From assembly GCF_000334895.1 (NCBI RefSeq), contig NZ_BAFM01000020.1, forward strand, positions 1 to 51,001: a stretch of 51,001 bases of DNA. The letters are read 5' to 3'. Made by a program: the position numbers and the translations under genes. Below are positions 16,493-27,482 of this stretch, piece by piece. This stretch comes from Halococcus agarilyticus. GTDB lineage: Archaea > Halobacteriota > Halobacteria > Halobacteriales > Halococcaceae. Positions within the stretch are counted from its first letter, which is position 1. Each line of letters opens with the position of its first letter. The notes under the pieces were generated by a model that was not told the origin of the DNA, made no database searches, and worked only from the letters and a program-made list of their open reading frames with translations.

Positions 16493-17680
16493 ATGCCTAC
16501 TGTCTGGACCTATCCGTGGTCTCTGGTTTCCGAAGGCATCGACTCGGCCTGCGATCGTCTGTCGGCCTGCGGGGTTGACGAGCTTCGCGTCGCCAGTCAC
16601 TACCACTCGATACGCACCCTCGATCCGCGGGCAGACCCTCCCAGCTTCACTGCTTACCCCGGTGGTTGCTACTTCACGCCCGACCCCGAATCGTTCGACA
16701 CCATCGTTCCGCCGGTCAACGAAATCGCAGAAAGCACGGACCCGCTCGCGGACGTGACGGCAGCGGCCGCCGAACACGGTCTTTCGGTCAATGCGTGGTG
16801 TGTCTGCTTGCATAACACCCGCCTCGGCAGCGAATATCCCGAGTACCGTCTGCAGAGTGCGTTCGGTCAACACCACGACCACGCGTTCTGCCCATCATAT
16901 CCCGAGGTCCGGGAGTACTTCACCTCGGTTGTTCGATCACTCGCGGAGTACGACATCGACGCCATTAACCTCGAATCGCTGGGGTTTCAAACGATTTTCC
17001 ACGAGCACGGTCCCGAGTTCGGTCACTCGAAACAGCAGGCAGTTGGTGGACGAACCACCGAAATGTTATTTTCGCAGTGTTTCTGTCGGGCTTGCCGCGA
17101 GCGTGCTCGTGACCATTCCGTCGACTTCGAGCGTGCACGGAGGCTCGTCCGTGACTGCTGCCGCGAGGCACTCAACAGTACCGAATGGCGGCAATCGCTC
17201 GCATCGCTGACCGCCGAATACCCCGTCCTCGCGGAGCTTTTCGATTTCCGCGCAGCCGTCATCGAGGATATGGTTGCCGATCTCGCAGCCGCCAGCGGTG
17301 CTGTCAACCTTGACTACTCAGTCGCGGATGGGTTCGGTCGCAGCCCAGGCGATGGCTGGCCGGCAGGCGTCGACCTCGATCGTCTCGAACCCCATCTCGA
17401 CGCCCTCACTGCGCTCTGTTACGTGAGTGATCCCGAACTGGCCGAGGATCGCGTGCGCGCGTTCGACGAACGCTTCGACCTCCCAGTGAACGCGGGTATC
17501 TCCCTCGACCCCGATCTGGTTGGTTCACGGGCGGAATGGGAGACGATCGTCTCTCGGGTCCGCGGGGCAGGGGCCAACGTAGCCGTATACAACTCCGGGT
17601 TGATGACCAACGAACACCTGGACTGGCTGCGCGACTCCTTCGGTGCGAATCGGGCAGAGAACCTCGAAGCCTACGAATAA
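16493..17680 (+). CDS. Uncharacterised protein, possible TIM-barrel glycosidase-like
   Basis: A 395-residue soluble protein without signal peptide. It starts MPTVWTYPWSLV and alternates strands and helices in a way that suggests a (beta/alpha)8 barrel (GVDELRVASHYHS, LSVNAWCVCLHN, DIDAINLESLGF, LTALCYVSDPE, PVNAGISLDP). A CFCRACRERA segment near residue 197 resembles the Cys-x-Cys-x2-Cys insert seen in some putative glycosidase families. Strand-end residues such as NLES could carry catalytic acids. It is divergent from namZ across a shared promoter and ends 10 bp inside the convergent IclR gene, so it belongs to this locus. The activity is not known; a cytosolic glycosidase for GlcNAc-containing fragments is one possibility. 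Confidence 0.75.
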   Translation: MPTVWTYPWSLVSEGIDSACDRLSACGVDELRVASHYHSIRTLDPRADPPSFTAYPGGCYFTPDPESFDTIVPPVNEIAESTDPLADVTAAAAEHGLSVNAWCVCLHNTRLGSEYPEYRLQSAFGQHHDHAFCPSYPEVREYFTSVVRSLAEYDIDAINLESLGFQTIFHEHGPEFGHSKQQAVGGRTTEMLFSQCFCRACRERARDHSVDFERARRLVRDCCREALNSTEWRQSLASLTAEYPVLAELFDFRAAVIEDMVADLAAASGAVNLDYSVADGFGRSPGDGWPAGVDLDRLEPHLDALTALCYVSDPELAEDRVRAFDERFDLPVNAGISLDPDLVGSRAEWETIVSRVRGAGANVAVYNSGLMTNEHLDWLRDSFGANRAENLEAYE

Positions 17681-18438
17681 GCCAGCTTCAGCTCGATAAC
17701 ATTCGTCGCATTGTGGAGGGATTCGACGTACTCCCTACTAGTTTCAGTATCGCTGAAACGCTGAACCGGTCCGGATATACCCAGCGCGCCAAGAATTTTC
17801 CCCGTCTCGGCCCGCACTGGGGCAGCGATGCAGGCGATGCCATTCACGCGCTCTTCCAGGTCGTATGCGATACCCTGCTCACGAATGGTCTCGATCTCCG
17901 CAAACAGCGTTTCCCGGTCAGTAATGGTGTTCTCGGTGCAAGATACGAGCCCGTTCGAATCGACGATCCTCTCGATGTGTTCGTCGGGCAATCCAGCGAG
18001 GATACACTTTCCGAGAGCTGTCGTGTGCAAACGAACGCGTTTCCCGACACGGATGTCCAGCGGAACTGCATCAGGTCCGTCGACCGAACAGATATAGACG
18101 CCGAATTCGGCCTCTTCGACGACGAGACTCGCGACTTCACCCGTCGTCTCAGCTATGTCTTCGACTTCCGAGTAGCCGACATTGTAGAGCCTCCGACGGC
18201 TCCGGGTGTACTCACCGAGGTCGAGGAATCGAAGACTCAGCCGATAGTTGTCGCCCTCGCGCACGACGTACCCGCACTTGATCAGCGTCATGAGGTGGTT
18301 GTAAGCGGTACTGTTCGGTAGATTACAGGCCGTTGCGACTTCGGTCAGGCGGGCACCATCAAGCTCACGAAGAGTTTCAACGATAGCGAAGGAACGACGC
18401 GTAGACTCGATCGAGCCGGACCAAGAGTCTTCAGTCAT
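17671..18438 (-). CDS. IclR-family transcriptional regulator
   Basis: A 255-residue regulator with an N-terminal winged HTH (residues about 8-70; ACNLPNSTAYNHLMTLIKCGYV is the recognition helix region) and a C-terminal IclR effector domain (HTTALGKCILAGLP, then GIAYDLEERVNGIACIAAPVR). Its end overlaps the convergent gene by 10 bp. TATA-like sequences lie at about 18450-18480. IclR proteins usually control a neighbouring catabolic operon in response to a small acid or sugar, so namZ and its divergent partner are the likely targets. Confidence 0.9.
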   Translation of the reverse strand: MTEDSWSGSIESTRRSFAIVETLRELDGARLTEVATACNLPNSTAYNHLMTLIKCGYVVREGDNYRLSLRFLDLGEYTRSRRRLYNVGYSEVEDIAETTGEVASLVVEEAEFGVYICSVDGPDAVPLDIRVGKRVRLHTTALGKCILAGLPDEHIERIVDSNGLVSCTENTITDRETLFAEIETIREQGIAYDLEERVNGIACIAAPVRAETGKILGALGISGPVQRFSDTETSREYVESLHNATNVIELKLAYS

Positions 18439-18529
18439 CGTTGATTGACATAATATTCGGATCTCGCTACATATACCTGTTTCGAGTGCGCCCTACCCTG
18501 TTCGTGACTATTTCAGCTGTGTCGAACCA

Positions 18530-18973
18530 ACGGATGATATTGTTAAATTGACCCTTCCAAGTCGAGTGCTTCGATCGGCGTTTGACTCTGGCACCGCACC
18601 AATGGCGGCCGACGCCGACGCTGTCATCACCCTGTTCGGGATGCCCATGCTGTCGAGGATGAGCGCCGAGGCGGCTCAGGGAGCCGCCTCTGGCGCGTTC
18701 GTGCGAAGGTCCTGCTCGACGTTCTCGTAGTCCCACGGGTTCTCGCGGGACAAACCGCTCCAGTTTCTCCTGTTTGACATCGACCATACTGGCGATATCT
18801 GCTACTGATTTGTTGGTTCCTGGGCGGGTGAGTCCGCGGAAATACCGCATTGCATGACGCCACGTCTGCTGCCAGTTCGGCCAGGAAGAACCGTCCGATC
18901 TGGTTGTGAACGACGGCTGGTACTCCGTGAGAAACCGCAGAGCTTCGAGTTGGTTGTGGGCAAAGTGTTTCAT
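18530..18973 (-). pseudogene. IS701-like transposase remnant, frameshifted and truncated
   Basis: From the ATG at 18973 the product begins MKHFAHNQLEALRFLTEYQPS and continues as an intact transposase N-terminus up to KLERFV near 18755. There an extra C shifts the frame; the correct continuation RENPWDYENVEQDLRTNAPEA is in the next frame and then stops. Further on, GIPEQGDDSVGVGRHWCGA (the Asp-containing part of a DDE_5 nuclease domain) reappears in another frame after a missing A. The C-terminal half is absent. Several independent lesions mean the element is dead. Confidence 0.75.
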
Positions 18974-18989
18974 TTTCCGGGTAGCTCAA

Positions 18990-19500
18990 CCAGCAAAATC
19001 AGTCTGACGATTAAACCTCAGAGTAGTGCTAGACGGTACACACGCCACAAATCAATCATTCGACAGGGGATTGATACCCATTCATCAGTAACAGAGATAT
19101 GTGTGTTACTCGGTTGAGACGGACTGTCGACTCCTCCACACAGTTTATCATAGCGTTATATTATACCACTCGATCTCTGAGATTGGTTGAGTATATCGAG
19201 AACCGACCTCAACGACACTAATAGCTGGATCTGTAATATTCGAGATATTTGCTGCTGTATATGCTATAGTCGAACTTTTTATTTCAAATTCGTGGTTGAT
19301 CACATCAGATTCCGTAATTTCGATAGCACGTTCTGCATTCGGCATGAGTTTTTAGTTCTATATTTATGGACAAGTAACACTCTCCATAAGTGATTGATAG
19401 GAGAGTCTTGAAATTCGATTGGAAGGTGAAGCCGGATCAAGATTAGCAATAATTAGTAATATATCCGATTTTTCCCTGCTATTTTTATAGTATCACATCG
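18990..19500. other. AT-rich island between the IS remnant and the cas relics
   Basis: About 500 bp with clearly lower GC than the rest of the window, ending sharply near 19500 where the truncated csc1 sequence begins. Only one small gene is plausible here (19148-19345). Composition suggests recently acquired DNA, and the sharp right border suggests a recombination junction. No repeats of CRISPR type were seen. Confidence 0.6.
19148..19345 (-). CDS. Small hypothetical protein in AT-rich island
   Basis: A 65-residue product beginning MPNAERAIEITESDV with balanced, mildly acidic composition (Glu, Ile, Ser, Thr), unlike the Arg/Ser-rich shadows of noncoding frames. A TATA-like CATAAATATA (minus strand, 19359-19368) lies about 20 nt before the ATG, as for a leaderless message. 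No family was recognised; a small beta-rich domain is possible. Low GC suggests foreign origin. It may also be chance. Confidence 0.4.
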   Translation of the reverse strand: MPNAERAIEITESDVINHEFEIKSSTIAYTAANISNITDPAISVVEVGSRYTQPISEIEWYNITL

Positions 19501-19902
19501 AACGTGAAGTGAAACCACCGGACTTCGAATTCTTTCGACGTCGTCCACGGAACATCCTTGAAACCTCCGGGGCCGCGTGGCAGACGATCCGGAACTACCT
19601 CGGGATCGCTCCGGGTTCGAGCTTCGAGTTCACGGTCTGGAGCGACGAACCGCTCCCGGAACGGCCGTTCTTCCGCATGGAGATCAAGCAGACGGGCGAG
19701 TTCCGCGCCCAGGAACGCTCGCCCGATACGATCGTGCTCAGCAAGTTCCTCCTCTCGGAGGTCTATGACCTGCCAGAGGGCACGCTGACGGAGCTGATGG
19801 TACGGAGCGCGTCGTTCCGGCGCGGTAACGACCCTCGACTCCAGCACTTCGTCGGCGTCGAACCGGAATTCGTCCGGGTCGAGTCGTCCCGGAGGTGGCG
19901 TG
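19500..19902 (+). pseudogene. csc1: csc1 (cas5d) C-terminal remnant of a type I-D CRISPR-Cas system
   Basis: The frame from about 19500 gives an Arg-rich stretch, then IAPGSSFEFTVWSDEPLP and FFRMEIKQTGEFRAQ, the pattern of the Csc1/Cas5d C-terminal half. The N-terminus is missing; coding character begins exactly at the border of the AT-rich island. Near the end, one base has been lost in the CC run around 19888-19891: restoring a C gives ESSPEVA and a stop whose TGA overlaps the ATG of the cas3' relic at 19903. Thus the fragment is both 5'-truncated and frameshifted. Csc2 is the alternative assignment. Confidence 0.6.
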
Positions 19903-20610
19903 ATGCTCGTCAGAGGCGCGAGTTTGGCGACCGAAGAGCCGAAGTACGGGTTCGCTGACCGAGAGGAGTTCAACTACGCTCGGGCCTTCCAGAACCGCGT
20001 CGCCGAGTGAGTTCACGAGAGCGATGAGCCGGTCGCAGTGCTCCGAGCGCCCACTGGTGCGGGTAAGACCGCGACGTTCTACGAGCTCATCGACGCCCAC
20101 GACCTGACGCTCCTTGTCTATCCGACGAACGCCCCGCTCCAACAGCAACGGAACCGCTTCGAGGACGAAGGAGTCAGCGCAAAGCCGCTTTCCGGCGACA
20201 CGCTGGAGGGACATGGCTACCAGCGTACCGAGAACCTCCTCCAATTCGTGAACAAGTACGCGGCCGACCACGAGGTCGTCGTCACGAACCCGGATATTCT
20301 GCAAACCGTCGTACAGAACCTGTACCGAGGTAATCAGGCGATGGAGTTCTTCGACCGGTTCAACGCGATCGTCTACGACGAGTTCCACTTTTACGACGAC
20401 CTCGCGGCCAGCGGTCTCCTAGTATCGACACAGATCATCGTCGACCGACAGCCGAACGCCCAGATATTGCTCGCGTCGGCGACGCCGAACGAGTCGTTCG
20501 TCCGGTCGAACTTTGACCTCCCCGTACGAGACATTTCGGAGACATACGATCCGGACGGCGATCCGTTCCGCCACGACGTAACGATACACAGACGGCGACG
20601 ACACCCTATC
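19903..20610 (+). pseudogene. cas3': cas3' helicase remnant (type I-D), nonsense-mutated and truncated
   Basis: Starts at the ATG 19903 (MLVRGASLATEEPKYGF), then hits TGA at 20008-20010 in a position where the surrounding frame (RVAE, stop, VHESDEPVAVLRA) suggests TGG became TGA. Reading on gives Walker A APTGAGKTATF, motif II YDEFHFYDD and motif III SATPN, as in the type I-D helicase Cas3'. Homology ends near 20600; the rest of the helicase is gone and the frame runs into antisense of katG. The upstream csc1 tail and this head keep their original overlap, so this is one broken piece of a former operon. Confidence 0.75.
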
Positions 20611-20652
20611 GAGACGCCGCGGAGCGCTATCGATCCGGACCGGGAGTCAGAG

Positions 20653-22947
<2,295 letters not shown>

Positions 22948-23057
22948 TCAGCGAACCGTCGTGAGCGAGGCACTCTTTCCGACGCGAGGTGTGGTCCGTC
23001 GTACGCTACAACGCTAGCGTCCGGTATCAAGTGGTGATGGTGGAACGCAGAGGTGCG

Positions 23058-23216
23058 ATGAACTGTCGAAACTGCGGCCGAGAGCTTCTGGCGGAGCGAG
23101 TCACGACGACGTTGCCCGACGGGAGAACGACGCTCCACCAGTGTCCGAACTGTTGGGCATGGACTGAAGACGGATACCCGAAAGTCAGGCGATCCGGTCG
23201 ATCCCGAGGTCAGTAG
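23058..23216 (+). CDS. Small zinc-ribbon protein
   Basis: A 52-residue protein starting MNCRNCGRELL with two CxxC knuckles (CRNC and CPNC) about 30 residues apart, the pattern of a single zinc ribbon, and a basic C-terminus. A start 21 bp upstream (ATG 23037) is possible. Such small zinc-finger proteins are common in haloarchaea and may bind nucleic acid or partner proteins, but nothing here fixes the role. Confidence 0.55.
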   Translation: MNCRNCGRELLAERVTTTLPDGRTTLHQCPNCWAWTEDGYPKVRRSGRSRGQ

Positions 23217-23539
23217 AGCGATGGCTCGTCACGATAGACGGGGTTCGCGGACGATGTCGGACCCGACGAGCCCCACAGTAATCGACATCACTACTGCAAC
23301 GGCATCGCTCCCACGGACGAGGCGGTGTCCACGAGATCACCCCCTCGGAGACGTTCGATCGGCTATATGCCACCAGTCAGTAGTACCGCTCGCCGACATC
23401 GGTGTTTCCGATGTCACGACCCCCTCTAGTAAGAACTCGTTCTGTGACCCCGATTCGTCCGTCAGGGCGGTTTTGCTCATCGAAGTCACGACCCACGCCG
23501 TAAGGCAATCTTCATCGGACGTGACGCCGGAGCAGTCGT
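23217..23539. other. Intergenic region before the MFS gene
   Basis: About 320 bp; no convincing gene. It presumably holds the MFS promoter, though I could not point to a clear TATA box. Confidence 0.4.
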
Positions 23540-24793
23540 ATGTCGCGATCGTTCACCTCACGTCTGGTTTCGGTGTCGAATCCCCGTGAGGTGTGGCTCA
23601 TCACGGTCGCCCACGCCGTCAACGAGTTCTACAGCGTCGCGCTCCCGCCGATCCTGCCGCTGTTGGTGAACGACTTCGCGATCACCTACGGGGAGGCCGG
23701 AGCGCTGCTGACCGTCTTCTTCGCCACCTACTCGATCTTTCAGTTGCCCGCGGGCATGCTCGCGGATCGGATCGGCCAACGGTGGCTCCTCGCGGGCGGG
23801 ATGATCGTGCTCGCGGCCGGCATCCTCGTCGCGGCGAGCGCACAGGGGTACTGGACCCTCGTCGTCGCCGAGGTGATCGCCGGCATCGGCGGCAGCACCT
23901 ACCACCCATCGGGGATGTCGATCATCAGCGATCTGGAGAGCGGGGCCACCGAGGGCAAGGCGATGGGCATTCACGGACTCGGCGGGGTCGTCGGCACCGC
24001 TCTCGCCCCGGCGCTCGTCGGTGGTCTCGCCGCGCTGTTCGACTGGCGGCTCGCGCTCACGGTCAGCGCGGGCGTCGGGGTCGTCTACGCGGTGGTGTTT
24101 CTGGCCGTCTTCCAACCCGAGAGTCGCTCGGACGGCGATGCTCCGGTCGAACCCGACGGCGGAACCGACGAACGGACCGCCTCGCAGACGACCGAGGGGG
24201 CCAGCGGACGGCTGGCCGGTCTCGCCGACCTGATCTCGGTGCCGCTCGAACCCTGGGTCGCGGTGCTGTTCCTCGCCAACCTCGCAATCGCCACGGAACT
24301 CGGGGCAGTCCGGACGTTCGCGACGTCGTTCCTCGTCGAGCAGGCGGGCACGACCGCCGGCGTCGCCAACGCGATCTTCTTCGTGCTGCTCGTCGGCGCT
24401 GGTGTTTCCTCGCTCGCCGCCGGCTCCCTCGCCGATAGCATGGACCGGCGGGCCCTCGGGTTCGGTGCGCTCGCGGTCTCCACAGTTGCATTGGGTCTGA
24501 CCGCGATCGTTCCGCTGGTCCCGATCGTGCTGTTCGGATGGTTTTTCCTCCTCGGCGTCGCGATGTGGGCCGCCCTGCCCGCGATGAACGCGATCACCTC
24601 CCAGTACTCCGAGCGCGGGTTCAGCGGGAGCCTCTTCGGCGTGATGTTGACGGCGGGATCGCTCGGCGGTGCACTCGGACCCCTGCTGTTCGGCGTCGCC
24701 GCCGAACGGTTCGGCCTCGGCGCGGCGTTCCCGCTCGTCGCGGTCGTCAGCGCGGGCGGTGCGGTCGCCTTCCTCGGGATGTATCGGATCTGA
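23540..24793 (+). CDS. Major facilitator superfamily transporter
   Basis: A 417-residue MFS protein with twelve predicted helices in two halves joined by an acidic, Thr-rich loop (about residues 195-225). The loop after helix 2 reads GMLADRIGQRW, the MFS motif A, and GIGGSTYHPSGMSIISD resembles the fosmidomycin-resistance (FSR) type of exporter. Substrate is unknown. It stands alone between katG and the enolase-family gene, without an evident partner. Confidence 0.88.
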   Translation: MSRSFTSRLVSVSNPREVWLITVAHAVNEFYSVALPPILPLLVNDFAITYGEAGALLTVFFATYSIFQLPAGMLADRIGQRWLLAGGMIVLAAGILVAASAQGYWTLVVAEVIAGIGGSTYHPSGMSIISDLESGATEGKAMGIHGLGGVVGTALAPALVGGLAALFDWRLALTVSAGVGVVYAVVFLAVFQPESRSDGDAPVEPDGGTDERTASQTTEGASGRLAGLADLISVPLEPWVAVLFLANLAIATELGAVRTFATSFLVEQAGTTAGVANAIFFVLLVGAGVSSLAAGSLADSMDRRALGFGALAVSTVALGLTAIVPLVPIVLFGWFFLLGVAMWAALPAMNAITSQYSERGFSGSLFGVMLTAGSLGGALGPLLFGVAAERFGLGAAFPLVAVVSAGGAVAFLGMYRI

Positions 24794-25445
24794 ACGTCTC
24801 ACAGCCCTCTCCGGTGGAACGGCCGTGACGTCGGGACACGCTCGATCAGGCTCCACGACTACACTCCACACACCGGCCTTCGTCCCCGTGACGGCGGAAC
24901 CGCGAGGCGATGACCAAATCGAGCAGATTCATCTAACGTGATCCGATTTGCTCTCTCGGCGACACGAACGAGGACGGAGCCACGGTCCGCGATCGCACCG
25001 TACGGCTGTACCCACTCCCCGTCGTGTCACGGTATCCAGTCGAGCGGACGCGGGCAGTGGCACCGCCGAAATCGACCTCCAACACACGGAACCGAGTCGG
25101 CGGAGCCTACTCGACCATCTCGATCTCGACCCACGAGACGAGGCGACGCCCGATCCGCGTTCGGCAGACGGGGATCGGACAGCCGACGGCTTCAAATCGT
25201 GGAACAGCCACCGGAGCGGTGAATATCGGATTTCTTGTCTGGAACCAGCCCATTATATCGAAACAAACGACGACCTTCGACGGCAAAAAATCCGCTTGGC
25301 GATTTCCCTCTATCTGGCTGTTCTCCCTCCGACAGAGACGAACGAAAGACTCCCGAACGGTCTGTGTACGGTTTTTGGGTGATTCGCCGAACCCTCAACG
25401 GGATAAACAAAGAAGTATCGACCCGATACTTCACAGCACGTTCGG
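24794..25445. other. Noncoding stretch between convergent genes
   Basis: About 650 bp between the 3' ends of the MFS and enolase-superfamily genes. The open frames here are Arg/Ser-rich shadows. GC falls around 25230-25400. I see no RNA gene, repeat or gene relic I could name. Confidence 0.4.
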
Positions 25446-26726
25446 TTACAGTTCGAACATCTCCTCGCCGGGAGCGGTGTGCTCCGCGGCCACCTCGGTG
25501 TCGAGCTCGATCCCCAGTCCCGGTGCCTCGGGCACCGCTATCTCGCCGTCCTCGATGAGCGGTTCCTCTCGGACGAGCAGGTCGTCCCACCACTCCACCT
25601 CGCGGGCGTGCCACTCGAGCGCGAAGGCGTTCGGGACGGTTGCACAGGCGTGGACGCTCGCCATCGTCCCGACGGGACTGGAGATGTTGTGGGGCGCTAC
25701 CGGCATGTCGAACGCGTCGGCGACCGTGGCGATCTTCCGGAATTCGAGGAGTCCGCCCGCCTTCTGGAGGTCGGGAGCGATGATGTCGACCGCCTGCTCG
25801 GTGAGGAACGGCAGGAACCCCTCGACCCGGGTGAGGTTCTCGCCGGCGAGGATCGGGGTGCTCGCCGCCGCCGTCACCTTCCGATGGGAGTCGACGCCCT
25901 CGGGTGGGACGGGATCTTCGAGCCACGCGAGGTCGTACTCCTCGAGGCCGCGAGCGATGCGCTCCGCGGTCTCGACCGAGAAGTTCCAGTGGAGGTCGAA
26001 CGCGAGCGCCGGGTCGGCACCGATCTCCTCGCGGACCGCCTCGACGATGGCGAGTTTGTGCTCGACCGCGTCGTTCGAGAGCCGGCGGGTGGCCGTGTCG
26101 GCGTCCTCGATCCGCACGTCGAGGTCGAACTTGAGCGCGTCGAACCCCTCGTCGATCACCTCGCGGGCGGCGTCCGCGTACGACGCCGGGGAGTAGATCT
26201 CCCGTGGGTCGGCGTCGGACGACTCCGCGAGCGCCTCACCGGCGTGACAATCGCAGTAGATGCGAACGGCATCGCGGTACTTTCCCCCCATCAGCTGGTA
26301 GGCGGGGAGGTCGACGAGCTTCCCGACCACGTCGAACAGCGCGGTTTCGATCCCGCTGACCGCTGCCTGGGAGTAGCCGAGCGAGCCACCGAGACCCGAG
26401 AGGAGCTGGGTCATGTGCTCGGTGAGTCGGTCGATGTCGAAGGGGTTCTGACCGACGAGACCGGGACGGAGGAACTCGATGTACTCGGAGGCCGGTCCGG
26501 GGAACGCCTCCCCGAGGCCGTACTCTCCGGCACTGGTCTCGACTTTGATGAGGTTCCACGGGAAGTTCCCCTCGATCACGACGCAGCGGACGTCGGTTAT
26601 CTCGATGTCACGCTCGTCGTCCCGTCTGCTTCCGTCCATCTGCAGGTCACGCCAGCCGACTCCGCCCAGCATGTCGTCGACGAACTGGCTGTACTTCGAG
26701 GTCGTTGGATTCGTCAAGGGTGGCAT
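25446..26726 (-). CDS. Enolase-superfamily dehydratase (mandelate racemase/muconate lactonizing type)
   Basis: A 426-residue member of the MR subgroup. Metal ligands are visible as Asp in AFDLHWNFS, Glu in WLEDPVPP and Glu in LAGENLT; the His-Asp dyad lies in VAPHNISSP and IAPDLQKAGG, with a Glu near the C-terminus (FALEWHA). The second-strand Lys motif is ALKFDLDV. About 40 extra residues precede the capping domain. Members dehydrate sugar acids to 2-keto-3-deoxy acids, so an aldonate is the likely substrate. It opens the polysaccharide-related half of the window, next to the relic of an FAH-type hydrolase that often acts later in such pathways. Confidence 0.88.
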   Translation of the reverse strand: MPPLTNPTTSKYSQFVDDMLGGVGWRDLQMDGSRRDDERDIEITDVRCVVIEGNFPWNLIKVETSAGEYGLGEAFPGPASEYIEFLRPGLVGQNPFDIDRLTEHMTQLLSGLGGSLGYSQAAVSGIETALFDVVGKLVDLPAYQLMGGKYRDAVRIYCDCHAGEALAESSDADPREIYSPASYADAAREVIDEGFDALKFDLDVRIEDADTATRRLSNDAVEHKLAIVEAVREEIGADPALAFDLHWNFSVETAERIARGLEEYDLAWLEDPVPPEGVDSHRKVTAAASTPILAGENLTRVEGFLPFLTEQAVDIIAPDLQKAGGLLEFRKIATVADAFDMPVAPHNISSPVGTMASVHACATVPNAFALEWHAREVEWWDDLLVREEPLIEDGEIAVPEAPGLGIELDTEVAAEHTAPGEEMFEL

Positions 26727-27027
26727 ACACCACCCAGTAACGATGGGTACATAGATGTGCTGGTTCAGCCGAATCCGGCTAGTTCGATATGTTTGGAAGG
26801 TGCTGATCTGAGCGTTCGAATCCGGATGCCCGGTCGAATACGGTCGGTGAAGACGTCCGTCGGCCGTCGGGAGGCAACTGCGACCCCGCTCGTGTGACGG
26901 ACGACCGAAGGACTACCCGGACAGCCGTCGATGAGTGACCGACGGAACTCTACCAGACAGGTTTCTCGCTACTCTAGCGGAGAGTGTTATAAAAAGTTTA
27001 ACTCGGATGGTTCCCCAGAGAAGGGTG
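26727..27027. other. Intergenic region upstream of the enolase-family gene
   Basis: About 300 bp without a gene; contains the promoter of the minus-strand enolase-family gene (AT-rich CATCTATGTA near 26748-26757). A tRNA-like GTTCGAATCC was checked and discarded. Confidence 0.4.
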
Positions 27028-27310
27028 ATGCAGTTCGTTCGCTATACTGACGGTACAAGCGTCCTCAAACACCGAGCAGTTCATCTTCGACGTCGGGGAA
27101 CTCGTCTCGTACATCAGCGAGACGATGACTCTCCGGCCAGGCGACGTGATATCGACTGGCACCCCCGGCGGCGTCGGGATCTTCCGTGATCCGGTAGAGG
27201 TACTCGAACCCGGACGGACGACCGAAGCCGAGATCGAAGGTATCGGTACGCTCACGAACACCGTAGTCGAGCAACCACTGGAACCCCGGTCGCTTCCACG
27301 TACGGGGTCG
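27028..27310 (+). pseudogene. Fumarylacetoacetate hydrolase family gene with internal deletion
   Basis: An ATG at 27028 starts MQFVRYTDGT, the typical N-terminus of haloarchaeal FAH-family proteins. After about ten codons the frame shifts, and the next frame continues with SSNTEQFIFDVGELVSYIS and LRPGDVISTGTPGGVGIF, the conserved C-terminal FAH domain (SNT, metal-site and GTPxGVG motifs). The roughly 190 residues that should lie between are missing, so the gene is a deletion derivative. FAH-type enzymes often hydrolyse diketo-deoxy sugar acids such as those from L-fucose oxidation, which fits the theme. Confidence 0.75.
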
Positions 27311-27482
27311 GTGAATACCGGTACACAGCCCAACAGTCCCTATGAACCTTGTTTGGCCGCACGAGGGGGGATCCCTGTATCACCGGCCAGTCGGGAGATC
27401 CACAGCCTTGGGTAAACGTGCTCTCGGCAGCGACAACCGCTCGAAAGCAAGTGGTTGAAGCAACCTCTTCGGGCACCGACTC

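Noticed and set aside
17741-17759. Palindrome GTTTCAG-TATCG-CTGAAAC as an operator
   Set aside because: It lies inside the coding sequence of the IclR C-terminal domain, far from any promoter; more likely chance, although it resembles half of the candidate site at 16431.
18990-19500. CRISPR array expected near type I-D cas genes
   Set aside because: The AT-rich island was read for regularly spaced repeats and none was found; nor were any found beside the cas relics.
26813-26823. tRNA-like GTTCGAATCC, suggesting a T-loop
   Set aside because: The flanking bases do not pair into a T-stem and no acceptor or anticodon arm could be built around it.
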